Source of the DNA: Pseudoselenomonas ruminis
Lineage (GTDB): Bacteria > Bacillota > Negativicutes > Selenomonadales > Selenomonadaceae
Reading direction: 5' to 3'
Assembly (NCBI RefSeq): GCF_008271295.1
Contig: NZ_VTOY01000001.1
Span: 434,001-498,000 of the forward strand
Length of the DNA: 64,000 nt
This document shows positions 25,892-33,773 of the stretch, piece after piece. A program made the position numbers and the translations under genes. The notes beneath the pieces were generated by a model. That model searched no databases and was not told the origin of the DNA. It saw only the letters and a list, made by a program, of their open reading frames with translations. How positions within the stretch are numbered: position 1 is the stretch's first letter; every line of letters begins with the position of its first letter.

Positions 25892-27277
25892 TTAATTCAA
25901 ACCTTCTTTTTCTTCAAACTGTTTCATTTCGTCGTCGGCCTGCTTTTTAACCTCAGTCCAGGAACTGTTTACCGTTTCGCCCATGAGCTTTTTGCCAGCG
26001 ACATCGGGATGGAGGCCATCCATGGCAAACGGCGTCGGCAATACCCCATCGGTACGCGGAAAAGCCGCTGCCGTATCAATATGAACCTGCGTGCGAATAT
26101 ACGCATTCACCTCACCGAAGCGTTCGGTCCAATCGTCGGCCGTCGGCTCATGGAATACATGGGCAATGTTATCGGGATTAACATCGGGAAGCGTGAGCAA
26201 AATCGGCCGGATGTTGTTTTCGCGGCAGCGTTCCTGGATTTTCTTCAGCCCCTCGATAACAACCTTCGGGTCCTCGCCGCCGCGAAGGCTGTTCGTGCCG
26301 GTGAGAATCAGCAGATATTTCGGCTTAAACGGCAGCACATCCCGATCGAACCGCTTTACCGTCATCTGGATCGTATCGCCACTCTCGGAAAGATTGATGG
26401 TTGGAAAATCCAGATACCGCAGCCAGCTGAATTCAAAATCCTCGGGCCCATACGAATAGTGGCCGCCGCCATGGGAAATGCTGTCACCTAACACACCGAC
26501 CTCCCAACGGTCAGCTGGAGCCGTCCGGAACCGCTTCGGAAGTGACCAGCGGCTCGTCGGAACATCTTTTTCATCGGTGGCCCGTACGCGCCAGTAAAAA
26601 TCGCGGTTGCTGTAACGCGGGTTGGCATCATAGAGCTCGGCCACATCTGTATGCAGCGTATCAACGAGTTTAGCATCCTTGTCAGTTAGCGGATTGCCCT
26701 CGTAAAGTTCAATCTCATAGCGAACCATGCCCGTCATTGGAATCCAATGATAGACGGGATAAAGCAGCACCGAACCATTGCCATTGTTGTAATCGGTGAG
26801 GGGTTCTGGCGCCCCCATCGCCTCCTTATCGCCGCTGGTCCAAAGCTCCGCGAGCGAACTAAACGGCGTATAGGGCATGCCATCCAAATCCATGCCGCGC
26901 ACGCGCCAGTAAAGCGGCTTTTTGCCCAGCAAATCTGCCGCAAACGACTGCAGCGGCGCATTATAATGATTCTGGAAGATGGCATAACTGCGGAAAATCG
27001 CCTTATCCGACTCCTGGGTCGGCGACAAAAACATTGGCTTATCGGCAAAAAACTCTATCTCATAATACACCGACTCGCTGTCCTTATCCCAGGCCAAAAC
27101 CGGTGAATACGAGAGCGGCTCTGTGGCCGTTGTCTCCGTAAGTCCTGTCGGTTTTTGCGCCAGGGCAAAGTAATCCTGTTGTGCCTTAATAAAAAAGCCC
27201 AGACAGATACATATTACGGCCAGCATCACCACCAGTCCCGAATATTTGATGTATTTCTTACGGCTGCACATATACAA
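25892..27277 (-). CDS. Membrane-anchored SGNH/GDSL hydrolase with two FN3-like modules
   Basis: 461 residues from a TTG at 27277, chosen because GAGAGG lies six bases upstream; an ATG two codons later is also possible. A single N-terminal anchor (YSGLVVMLAVICICLGFF) is followed by two W...YEIE...YWRVR modules (about 60-145 and 170-250). The SGNH domain has Ser266 in GDSISHGGG, LTGTNSLRGG, and a C-terminal DGLHPDVAGK. It is a paralogue of the plus-strand gene at 14374, with one module fewer. Together they suggest a genus-specific envelope esterase family; the target is unknown. Confidence 0.82.
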   Translation of the reverse strand: MYMCSRKKYIKYSGLVVMLAVICICLGFFIKAQQDYFALAQKPTGLTETTATEPLSYSPVLAWDKDSESVYYEIEFFADKPMFLSPTQESDKAIFRSYAIFQNHYNAPLQSFAADLLGKKPLYWRVRGMDLDGMPYTPFSSLAELWTSGDKEAMGAPEPLTDYNNGNGSVLLYPVYHWIPMTGMVRYEIELYEGNPLTDKDAKLVDTLHTDVAELYDANPRYSNRDFYWRVRATDEKDVPTSRWSLPKRFRTAPADRWEVGVLGDSISHGGGHYSYGPEDFEFSWLRYLDFPTINLSESGDTIQMTVKRFDRDVLPFKPKYLLILTGTNSLRGGEDPKVVIEGLKKIQERCRENNIRPILLTLPDVNPDNIAHVFHEPTADDWTERFGEVNAYIRTQVHIDTAAAFPRTDGVLPTPFAMDGLHPDVAGKKLMGETVNSSWTEVKKQADDEMKQFEEKEGLN

Positions 27278-27357
27278 GGCATACCTCTCTTTCTTGTCAA
27301 AGAACACTATCTACTATTATATACGAAAAGATTAAAATTACCAAAACGTATTCGGGA

Positions 27358-27385
27358 TGACGCCAAACTATTTTTCGTATATAAT
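27358..27385 (+). promoter_or_regulatory. Probable recombinase promoter
   Basis: A perfect TATAAT (27380-27385) lies 16 bases after TGACGC (27358-27363), or 17 after ATGACG read one base earlier. A start near 27392 rules out the ATG codons at 27357 and 27384 and supports the downstream start used for the recombinase. Confidence 0.45.
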
Positions 27386-27419
27386 GTCAATAAGCAACAA
27401 CGAATTAACAGAAAGACAG

Positions 27420-28415
27420 ATGAGTGGGATGAAACCAAAAGATAATTTCATGCTGGTAAAAAACCAGCGAATCGAAAGCAATCGGCGCCTCTCGGCCAAA
27501 GCCAAACGCCGTCTCGAAAAATCGAAAGCCGATAATACCTTAAAAGCCTATTCCTCCGATTGGAGTGACTTTTCCGATTGGTGCCAGCATCACGGAGAAC
27601 GCGACTTGCCGACAGCGCCGGAAACCATCGTCAACTACATCAATGACCTTGCCGATGATGCCAAAGCCAACACCGTATCACGCCGCGTCACGGCCATCTC
27701 CGAGAACCATATCGCCGCAGGTTACGGCGGCAAAAATAATCCGGCCAAAGATGGCATCGTGCGCGCGGCCATGGCAGCCATCCGCCGCGAAAAAGGAACG
27801 TTCCAGCGTGGCAAATCGCCGATTCTCATGGAAACGCTCTATCTGCTCGCCGACTGCTTTGAAGATAATGACCTCGTCTCACTGCGCGACCGCGCGCTTA
27901 TTTTCCTCGGCTTTGCCGGGGCCTTCCGCCGCTCGGAGCTCGTGCGCATCCAGTTCGAGGAGCTGACGTTTACGCCGCAGGGCCTGATGATTTTCGTACC
28001 GCAGTCCAAAGGCGACCAGTACGGCCGTGGCTCGACGATTGCCATTCCCTACGCCCCTGACGAAGAAATCTGCGCCGTACGCGCCCTCAAGGCGTGGCTC
28101 ACGGCCGCTCAGATCCATAGCGGCCCCATCTTCCGTCCGTTCACCAAAGCCCACAGCCTGCGCGACACGCAGCTCTCGGATAAATCCGTGGCCCTCGTTG
28201 TCAAGAAATACGCCAAGATGGCTGGACTCGACGAAAAACAATTTGCCGGCCACAGCCTGCGCCGCGGCTTTGCCACCAGCGCCGCCCAACACGCCGTCGA
28301 CGCCCTCTCCATCATGCGCCAGACCCGCCACAAATCCGAAAAGATGGTCCATCGCTACATCGAGCAAGGCAACATCTTCAAAGAAAACCCGCTCAATCGC
28401 ATGTATGGGAAGTAA
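27420..28415 (+). CDS. Tyrosine recombinase (phage-integrase family)
   Basis: 331 residues. An N-terminal SAM-like core-binding domain (about 30-120, TLKAYSSDWSDFSDWC) precedes the catalytic domain. All expected residues are visible: Arg170 in FRRSEL, Lys197 in SKGDQYG, His278 and Arg281 in GHSLRRGF, His304 in TRHKSE, and the nucleophile Tyr313 in HRYIEQG. The start is uncertain; the ATG at 27420 lies downstream of the inferred promoter. There is no excisionase, transposition partner or phage gene nearby. It borders the polysaccharide locus, so a role in local rearrangement is possible but unproven. Confidence 0.88.
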   Translation: MSGMKPKDNFMLVKNQRIESNRRLSAKAKRRLEKSKADNTLKAYSSDWSDFSDWCQHHGERDLPTAPETIVNYINDLADDAKANTVSRRVTAISENHIAAGYGGKNNPAKDGIVRAAMAAIRREKGTFQRGKSPILMETLYLLADCFEDNDLVSLRDRALIFLGFAGAFRRSELVRIQFEELTFTPQGLMIFVPQSKGDQYGRGSTIAIPYAPDEEICAVRALKAWLTAAQIHSGPIFRPFTKAHSLRDTQLSDKSVALVVKKYAKMAGLDEKQFAGHSLRRGFATSAAQHAVDALSIMRQTRHKSEKMVHRYIEQGNIFKENPLNRMYGK

Positions 28416-28470
28416 AAAACTGGCCCAACGAGCTGACTTTTTCAAACACGAAAACAAGGGGGTAAAAACC

Positions 28471-28656
28471 ATGTGTGAATTAATGCAAAAACTACAGGAC
28501 GAAGGGCGTGCGGAGGGACGTGCCGAAGGACGGCTAGAAGAACAAACTTCGCTTGCGATAAGCATGCTACGTGACAAGGAACCCATCGATAAAATTATAA
28601 AATACTCACGTCTTAGCCCTGAGCGAATACATGAACTTGCTGAACAAATTCGCTAA
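28471..28656 (+). CDS. Stand-alone Rpn/PD-(D/E)XK tail-like protein, 61 residues
   Basis: The sequence MCELMQKLQDEGRAEGRAEG followed by a LxxxIxKYSxLSxERIxEL-type helix matches the usual C-terminal tail of Rpn-family recombination-promoting nucleases (PDDEXK_2). The nuclease domain itself is absent. AAGGGGG lies eight bases before the ATG, and a strong terminator follows, so it looks expressed rather than dead. It could be a remnant, or a free-standing version of the short antitoxin-like product that some Rpn genes make from an internal start. The comparison is from memory of the family. Confidence 0.55.
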   Translation: MCELMQKLQDEGRAEGRAEGRLEEQTSLAISMLRDKEPIDKIIKYSRLSPERIHELAEQIR

Positions 28657-28665
28657 ACATTTTCC

Positions 28666-28700
28666 AAAAATGACCGGTCAAATTGACCGGTCATTTTTTT
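28666..28700 (+). terminator. Terminator built from two TGACCGGTCA palindromes
   Basis: AAAATGACCGGTCA and its complement are separated by AAT and followed by seven T residues. Each arm is itself a copy of the palindrome family (11 of 12 positions). It overlaps the end of the ribbon-helix-helix gene on the other strand. Confidence 0.75.
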
Positions 28701-28879
28701 GCCCTCTGGACAGCGTCTCCCTTTGGCATATCCCCCAGCGCATACTCACAACACTGCTGTACCAGATTGTTGACCGACACGTCTTGAGATTTCGCAACCT
28801 CCGTGAGCCGCTCCACCAAATCCACTGGCAAACGAAACGTCTTATTGATCATCTCAGAATTTTTCTTTACCACAAACAT
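28691..28879 (-). CDS. Ribbon-helix-helix (Arc/CopG-like) protein, 62 residues
   Basis: The short strand INKTFRLPVDLVERL followed by two helices (TEVAKSQDVSVNNLVQQCCEYAL) is the ribbon-helix-helix pattern, so it probably binds DNA as a dimer. GAGGTG lies five bases before the ATG. No toxin gene is adjacent on the same strand, so it is not obviously an antitoxin. Palindrome clusters flank it on both sides (28670-28694 and 28911-28952), which makes those palindromes candidate targets. Confidence 0.68.
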   Translation of the reverse strand: MFVVKKNSEMINKTFRLPVDLVERLTEVAKSQDVSVNNLVQQCCEYALGDMPKGDAVQRAKK

Positions 28880-28910
28880 CCAATCACCTCACGATACGAA
28901 TCAACTCTAG

Positions 28911-28952
28911 TTGACATGTCATTTTTGACAAGTCAAAAAATTGACAGGTCAA
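28911..28952. repeat. Cluster of three TTGACNNGTCAA-type palindromes
   Basis: A near-match at 28911-28922 (centre AT) and exact copies at 28925-28936 (centre AA) and 28941-28952 (centre AG). The last overlaps the stop codon of the epimerase gene; the first is 32 bases upstream of the ribbon-helix-helix start. Confidence 0.78.
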
Positions 28953-29869
28953 TTCCCCTGAAAATAAGCCATCGTCCGCCGCAAACCATCTGTTAACGAA
29001 ACTTGCGGCTCCCAGCCAAGACCTTCTTTTGCTTTCTGATTCGAAAGCATTGAACGATAAATATCTCCCTCACGCACCGAACCAAATTTCGGCACAATGT
29101 CGCATCCCGAAACCTTACCCATGATTTTCACCAAATCAAGCAAACTTGTCTCGGTCTGTGTGCTAAGGTTATACACGGTATTTACGTTTTCTGTCGTCAT
29201 CGCTTTGCAAATGCCGCTCGCTATATCGCCGGCATACACGAAATCACGCGTCTGGGTACCGTCTCCATAGATAGTAATGTCCTTACCCGCGGCAATTCGC
29301 TTCGCAAAGATGCTGATTACACCACCTTCGCCGGTATCTCCTTGACGTTCGCCATAAACATTAGCAAACCGGCAAATCACATAATCAAGACCATAGTGCC
29401 GATGATAGAGCTCCAAATATTTCTCAACACCGACTTTCGTCAATCCATAAAACGACTGCGGGGAAAGCTCCTGTGACTCTACCACTGGCAAATCATCTTC
29501 AAGCACATCGCCATAAGCAGCTGCCGTTGAAGCAAAAACGACTCGTGCTCCACACTGGCGTGCAGCCTCTAGTACATTAAGTGTCCCCATAATATTTTCA
29601 GATGCATCAAAAACCGGATCTTTTATGGATGAATCTACCATTGTTTGAGCTGCTAAGTGAACAATAACATTTGGCTTTTCATCGACTATTTGTTTTACTA
29701 TTTTCTGATCACAAACATTTTTCTTGATGAGATTAACATCACATGTTCTCATACGTATAATATCACCAGTATAACCATTATCTACTACGGTTACAATATG
29801 CTTTTTTTCTATTTTTCCAATAAGATGCGAACCAATAAAACCAGCACCTCCAGTAACTAGAACATTCAT
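28949..29869 (-). CDS. NAD-dependent sugar-nucleotide epimerase/dehydratase (GalE-like)
   Basis: 306 residues from the ATG giving MNVLVTGGAGFIGSHL, which has GGAGG seven bases upstream. The Rossmann motif GGAGFIG, the catalytic STAAAYG region and Tyr-x3-Lys (FYGLTKVGVEK) are present. It is an extended short-chain dehydrogenase, probably a UDP-hexose 4-epimerase or related enzyme, supplying a nucleotide sugar for the surface polysaccharide. It is the last gene of the minus-strand locus. The exact sugar cannot be read from sequence. Confidence 0.9.
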   Translation of the reverse strand: MNVLVTGGAGFIGSHLIGKIEKKHIVTVVDNGYTGDIIRMRTCDVNLIKKNVCDQKIVKQIVDEKPNVIVHLAAQTMVDSSIKDPVFDASENIMGTLNVLEAARQCGARVVFASTAAAYGDVLEDDLPVVESQELSPQSFYGLTKVGVEKYLELYHRHYGLDYVICRFANVYGERQGDTGEGGVISIFAKRIAAGKDITIYGDGTQTRDFVYAGDIASGICKAMTTENVNTVYNLSTQTETSLLDLVKIMGKVSGCDIVPKFGSVREGDIYRSMLSNQKAKEGLGWEPQVSLTDGLRRTMAYFQGN

Positions 29870-29987
29870 ATCTACGCCTCCTAATCCATCCCTAAAGCAC
29901 AAAATATATTTTAAAATTTACTTATCCTCATGGATTATAAAACATTCATAAGACTATTTTCATTTATCTGTTGTCATTGAATATACC

Positions 29988-30227
29988 TTATCGCACATCA
30001 AAATCACTACCACTTATATTACTTACAGTAGTTAGGAAAAAATCAGTATACTTAAAGTAACCAAGCAATGGAACATAATGAACATCCCAATAACCGTAGA
30101 AAATAAAAGATGCTAAAACCAATACTAATGTAGACGCACGATTACATATATATTTTGCTGTCAAGAAAAAAGCAGCAAAGGTTACAGGCAGGTAAACCAA
30201 AATAGACACATACGAATTAAAAAGCAC
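29988..30227 (-). pseudogene. Remnant of an MBOAT-family O-acyltransferase
   Basis: The 79-residue frame begins MLFNSYVSILVYLPV and continues to SFIFYGYWDVHYVPLL, the classical start of AlgI-like MBOAT proteins. It then jumps directly to LGYFKYTDFFLTTV, which in intact homologues comes about 40 residues later. It stops soon after, where intact proteins run to roughly 450-500 residues. So there is an internal deletion and a large 3' truncation. The likely original role was O-acetylation of the polysaccharide. The GTG start has no clear ribosome site. Confidence 0.68.
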
Positions 30228-30267
30228 AGAAAATCTACTTCGAAGAGCACCTTGAGTTATCCTAAAC

Positions 30268-30873
30268 TCACTCTTTTTTTGCTTCAGACTTTATATCCTT
30301 CCATACTTTCTTTAAAATTAATCTGCATTTATTTTCTTGGGCACGAATACGACATAATAACTTTGCAGTTGCGCCTTTATCCGTTCCTTTTATTATGGCT
30401 TTAACATCATTTACCAAACAACATATCTCGTCACAAAACACATTTTCGTCATACGGAAGGTATAAAATCAATTGTGAACTATATAAGTCAATATCTTTAA
30501 TAATCTTGTACCTATCTTCTCTGTTTTCCATAGTATAAGTTATATATGTTCTTTCCGATGCATGAAGCTTAGCCATAACCAAACGTGTCTTTTCAAGCCA
30601 TTGATAACGATTTTCTGTAATTATTTTTTTAATCATTTCATTCTTTTTTATTTTTCGCTCTCTATAGGCATTAGCTGCTGTTACTACAGATGCAACAATC
30701 ACCGCTATAACAGAAATATTTGTTATATTCTTTTCGATAATATAGCTATATCCAAGCAAGTATAAAACTAAACAAATAAACGAAATTATTATGAATAGAC
30801 TTAACCCACCTATAAGACTAGACAATACAAAATCTCTAGCTACATATTTCATAGGTTTAGAAATCATTTTCAT
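30268..30873 (-). CDS. Hypothetical two-helix membrane protein, 201 residues
   Basis: Two hydrophobic segments (about 19-41 and 50-66) are followed by a long basic, helical cytoplasmic region (residues 70-201). No domain is recognised with confidence; the layout recalls small SLATT-like proteins, but the match is not strong enough to assign. AGGAGAG precedes the ATG. AT-rich like the rest of the locus. It lies between the flippase gene and the MBOAT remnant; whether it takes part in polysaccharide export is unknown. Confidence 0.6.
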   Translation of the reverse strand: MKMISKPMKYVARDFVLSSLIGGLSLFIIISFICLVLYLLGYSYIIEKNITNISVIAVIVASVVTAANAYRERKIKKNEMIKKIITENRYQWLEKTRLVMAKLHASERTYITYTMENREDRYKIIKDIDLYSSQLILYLPYDENVFCDEICCLVNDVKAIIKGTDKGATAKLLCRIRAQENKCRLILKKVWKDIKSEAKKE

Positions 30874-30951
30874 TGATAATCTCTCCTACCATAATGAGTA
30901 AATAAATGAGCATACATATAACTTAACTTAACAAACCATCACCCAGTTTTG

Positions 30952-32406
30952 TTATCTATTAGACATGTAAATCTTACTTTTTAGATAAGCTAGTCCGCCG
31001 AACAATAATTGACGATTAGTTTTTCTAACGATTATTAGCAATATATAACAAACAATAAATACTAATATAGCACTCACTATCGCGAATAAATCATAAACAT
31101 CAACTAATATTGCACGAGTTTCCCACGCGAAAAAACCCGCACCCCCTGCCGGTATTGCAGCATTTACTATACCGACCATCATTTTTCGTAAGGAACATCC
31201 CAAGACCTGTCGAAGAATAACTCCTTTAACAAGGTCGAGCCAAAGCGAACTTGCACATAATCCCAATGCTACAGCATCAAAACTATATTTTGATCCATAC
31301 CATAAACCGAACCACAACACTGGAAAATGCAATGCCTGCGATAATGCAGACAAACGAGGCATTCCCTTTGCACGCAAAGCTTCACTAGCAAAAGAGTTGA
31401 TAAGAATAGAAACTGCAGAAGTAAGCGCTCGCAGTCCAAAGAAAAAGTCTCCTTCGTGCCATTGGTTTCCTAGCATAATTCCCACAAATACATCAGCAAA
31501 TACAAAGAGAAATACTCCTAATGGCAATATTACCAAAGCAGTCTTTTGTTGCACGTTATAAAACATCTGTCGGAACGCTGACATATCATTCTGCAATCTG
31601 GACAATGCCACAAAGAATACTGGAATAATCGCTCCACTAATCAAAGATAAAGCCGCTCCGGTCAAAGTCAACATCCCACGGTATAGCCCCAAGTAATAAC
31701 TGCTCAATAGCGTGCCCACCAAAAACATGCCACCATAGGTACTGAACCATATGGTAACAGATTCCAGTAATGTCCACAGCGAAAAGCTCAGCATCTTTTT
31801 AAGCATTGATAAATCTATACTCTTAGACAACGGCATGCCAGTATAATGCCCTTGTATTATGCATGTTGCTCCTTGCTGTACCAACATTCCCCATACCAAC
31901 GCCCAAAATCCAGCACCAAAATATGCCAATGGGATCGTAACCAGTAACGGAACCGATAACGTAATCATCCTCAATTTGAACAACAACTTAAATTGGAATC
32001 CGCGCTTAAAAATTGCTGCCTGCATTCCATTAAAGGAAGTAAGTACCAACCCGAAGCCTGCAACCCTTATGCCATCTGCCACTTCCTTTGTCCCCAGTAA
32101 CGTTGCTATTTCAACCGAAAACACTGCAATCAATAACCATATAAAAGCAGCAGCCAAACATGAAGTCAACAAAGCCGTCCCAAAGCACTTACGTTTCTCT
32201 GCTTCATCGTAGAATTCATGCTGCATAAAATATTTCTGAAAGCCCGCATCCGCAAACATTTCCGCAAAGGAAGTCACCACCATAATGGCAGCCATCACAC
32301 CAAAAGCCTCCGGCGTAAGCAAACGTGCTAAGACCATGCCCGTTATCGGCGTAATAAACTTAGCCATCAACTCGGTCAGAAATGACCATTTGGTGGAGTT
32401 TTTCAC
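30952..32406 (-). CDS. Polysaccharide flippase, WzxC-like
   Basis: 484 residues with a dozen or more membrane helices and the Polysacc_synt family opening (FLTELMAKFITPITGMVLAR, LLTPEAFGVMA). It would flip lipid-linked repeat units across the cytoplasmic membrane for Wzy-dependent polymerisation. The start is a GTG that overlaps the stop of the preceding TupA-like fragment by four bases (GTGA). Together with the Wzy-like and Wzz-like proteins it completes the export machinery, apart from an initiating glycosyl-phosphate transferase, which is not in the window. Confidence 0.9.
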   Translation of the reverse strand: MKNSTKWSFLTELMAKFITPITGMVLARLLTPEAFGVMAAIMVVTSFAEMFADAGFQKYFMQHEFYDEAEKRKCFGTALLTSCLAAAFIWLLIAVFSVEIATLLGTKEVADGIRVAGFGLVLTSFNGMQAAIFKRGFQFKLLFKLRMITLSVPLLVTIPLAYFGAGFWALVWGMLVQQGATCIIQGHYTGMPLSKSIDLSMLKKMLSFSLWTLLESVTIWFSTYGGMFLVGTLLSSYYLGLYRGMLTLTGAALSLISGAIIPVFFVALSRLQNDMSAFRQMFYNVQQKTALVILPLGVFLFVFADVFVGIMLGNQWHEGDFFFGLRALTSAVSILINSFASEALRAKGMPRLSALSQALHFPVLWFGLWYGSKYSFDAVALGLCASSLWLDLVKGVILRQVLGCSLRKMMVGIVNAAIPAGGAGFFAWETRAILVDVYDLFAIVSAILVFIVCYILLIIVRKTNRQLLFGGLAYLKSKIYMSNR

Positions 32407-32861
32407 TTTGCTATCAATATCGTCTTTAATTCAATCCACTCTCCCAACCTGTAATCCCATTTCTCGGGCGAAAATTCTTCGGTTCCATTTCCCGGGAAAA
32501 AAGTAATCTCGCCAAAGTAAATCCTGCCGTTTATCTCATAAAAGTCTACTCTGGCAAATTTCAACGGTGCCGCTAATTTTTCTGCCAGCTGCACCATTTT
32601 TTCATAATTGCGCGGCTTGGGCATGGCTGCTCGTTCTGCCGGATAATGACGGGCAAAGGGCATTTTCTGCCAATCCCTGTCATAAAAAGTAACGTGCAGG
32701 CCTGCCTCCGAATTGCGATTCGTACAGGTAAAACTGCATTCTACTTTGCCGTTAAAACACATCAGCTTATAATCCGTCAAATCACTTTGCGACTCGGCTA
32801 TCCGAATTATCAGAATATAGCCATCACCGATCAGCAACCCCCCCCCTGAATATTCACACAA
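32403..32861 (-). pseudogene. 5'-truncated TupA-like ATP-grasp reading frame after a G9 tract
   Basis: The 152-residue frame aligns with only the C-terminal half of TupA-like ATP-grasp proteins: LTDYKLMCFNGKVE corresponds to LKDYKVFNFNGEPK in the complete neighbour, and FYEINGRIYFGEITFFPG to FYSIDDKLYFGEMTFYPE. Its N-terminal half is missing. The frame begins within the last codons of the upstream gene, across a run of nine G residues (minus strand). Adding one G to the run would join the two frames into a single protein of about 460 residues. It may be a dead fragment or a length-variable domain. Confidence 0.6.
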
Positions 32862-33760
32862 TTTCCTAATTTCTCATCAATTTCTTCAGGAGTCCATTTG
32901 CCGAAACCAGCTTCAGGATAGAACGTCATTTCACCAAAATACAACTTATCGTCAATACTGTAAAAATCCGTTCGCAGAAAAGGATGTTTTTCAGCAAGCT
33001 TGCGAGCAAGGTCTAACATTTCAGCAAGCTTCTGCGGGCGATTCACCTCATGACCTGAATTCATGGCGTACATCAACGCATACTCCAGCTTCTCCCAATC
33101 CGCACTATACAAGTCCCGCTTATGCTCCACGAATCTATCATAATCAACCTGAATTATCTTCGGCTCACCGTTGAAATTAAAGACCTTATAATCCTTCAGC
33201 TCCGTCCGGGATTCATCCACCATAAATTTTTCGGCTATAATCCGTGGCTTCACATTTTTATACGGCCATTCAAAGCCACCGCGATAATAATAATTATAGC
33301 GGAGCCCCCGCTCCAATTTTTCCCTGGCCGCTTTTTTATCCAGCTTATCCTTATCCTTGCAAATCACGATGCTGCCGCTGTCGTGAGTACATTTCAACAC
33401 AAACTGCTGCGGCAAAGTGTCAAAATCGATTTCATCGAAATGCTCCCAAACACCTAAAGTTGGGATAATATATTCCTCACCGATAATCTCCGCCACATAC
33501 TTTTTCGCTTCATACTTATCCACCATTTTCGTATACAACGGATTGCGGTCATGCAGTTTCAGCCATTGCAGCTTCTCATTGAACGTCCGCGGATTGTCCA
33601 GATTCAGCGGATACCCCACCAATTTCTCAAACTGCCGCTTCAGATACCACTCCTCCGGCACCACATGCATAGCAGCATAATGCACATCATCATACACCCG
33701 TCGCAACGGCTCCAACATGGCTGGCGGCAAAGTTTCTTTTAGCATTGTCCTGATACTCAA
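32831..33760 (-). CDS. TupA-like ATP-grasp protein of the polysaccharide locus
   Basis: 309 residues from a TTG with GGGGG seven bases upstream. The fold is recognisable from FNEKLQWLKLHDRNPLYT, FVLKCTHDSGSIVICKDK, ELKDYKVFNFNGEPKIIQ and LYFGEMTFYPEAGFGKWTPE, typical of the TupA-like family found in capsule and teichuronic acid clusters. Members are thought to ligate or modify sugar chains using ATP, but few are characterised. The C-terminus ends in Gln-Gly-Gly-Gly-Cys, encoded by the G9 tract, so the last residues depend on tract length. Confidence 0.82.
   Translation of the reverse strand: MSIRTMLKETLPPAMLEPLRRVYDDVHYAAMHVVPEEWYLKRQFEKLVGYPLNLDNPRTFNEKLQWLKLHDRNPLYTKMVDKYEAKKYVAEIIGEEYIIPTLGVWEHFDEIDFDTLPQQFVLKCTHDSGSIVICKDKDKLDKKAAREKLERGLRYNYYYRGGFEWPYKNVKPRIIAEKFMVDESRTELKDYKVFNFNGEPKIIQVDYDRFVEHKRDLYSADWEKLEYALMYAMNSGHEVNRPQKLAEMLDLARKLAEKHPFLRTDFYSIDDKLYFGEMTFYPEAGFGKWTPEEIDEKLGNCVNIQGGGC
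32838..32846 (-). repeat. Homopolymeric G9 tract at a coding junction
   Basis: Nine consecutive C on the plus strand (G on the coding strand) lie in the overlap of the complete TupA-like gene and the truncated one. This is the longest G/C homopolymer I noticed in the window and is long enough for slipped-strand length change. Confidence 0.85.
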
Positions 33761-33773
33761 AAATATTCCCCCT

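Noticed and set aside
27357-27422. Upstream start of the recombinase at 27357
   Set aside because: This ATG lies in the inferred -35 region, so it would not be in the mRNA.
27357-28945. Prophage or integrative element
   Set aside because: Only a recombinase is present; no phage structural, replication or conjugation genes and no clear attachment repeats.
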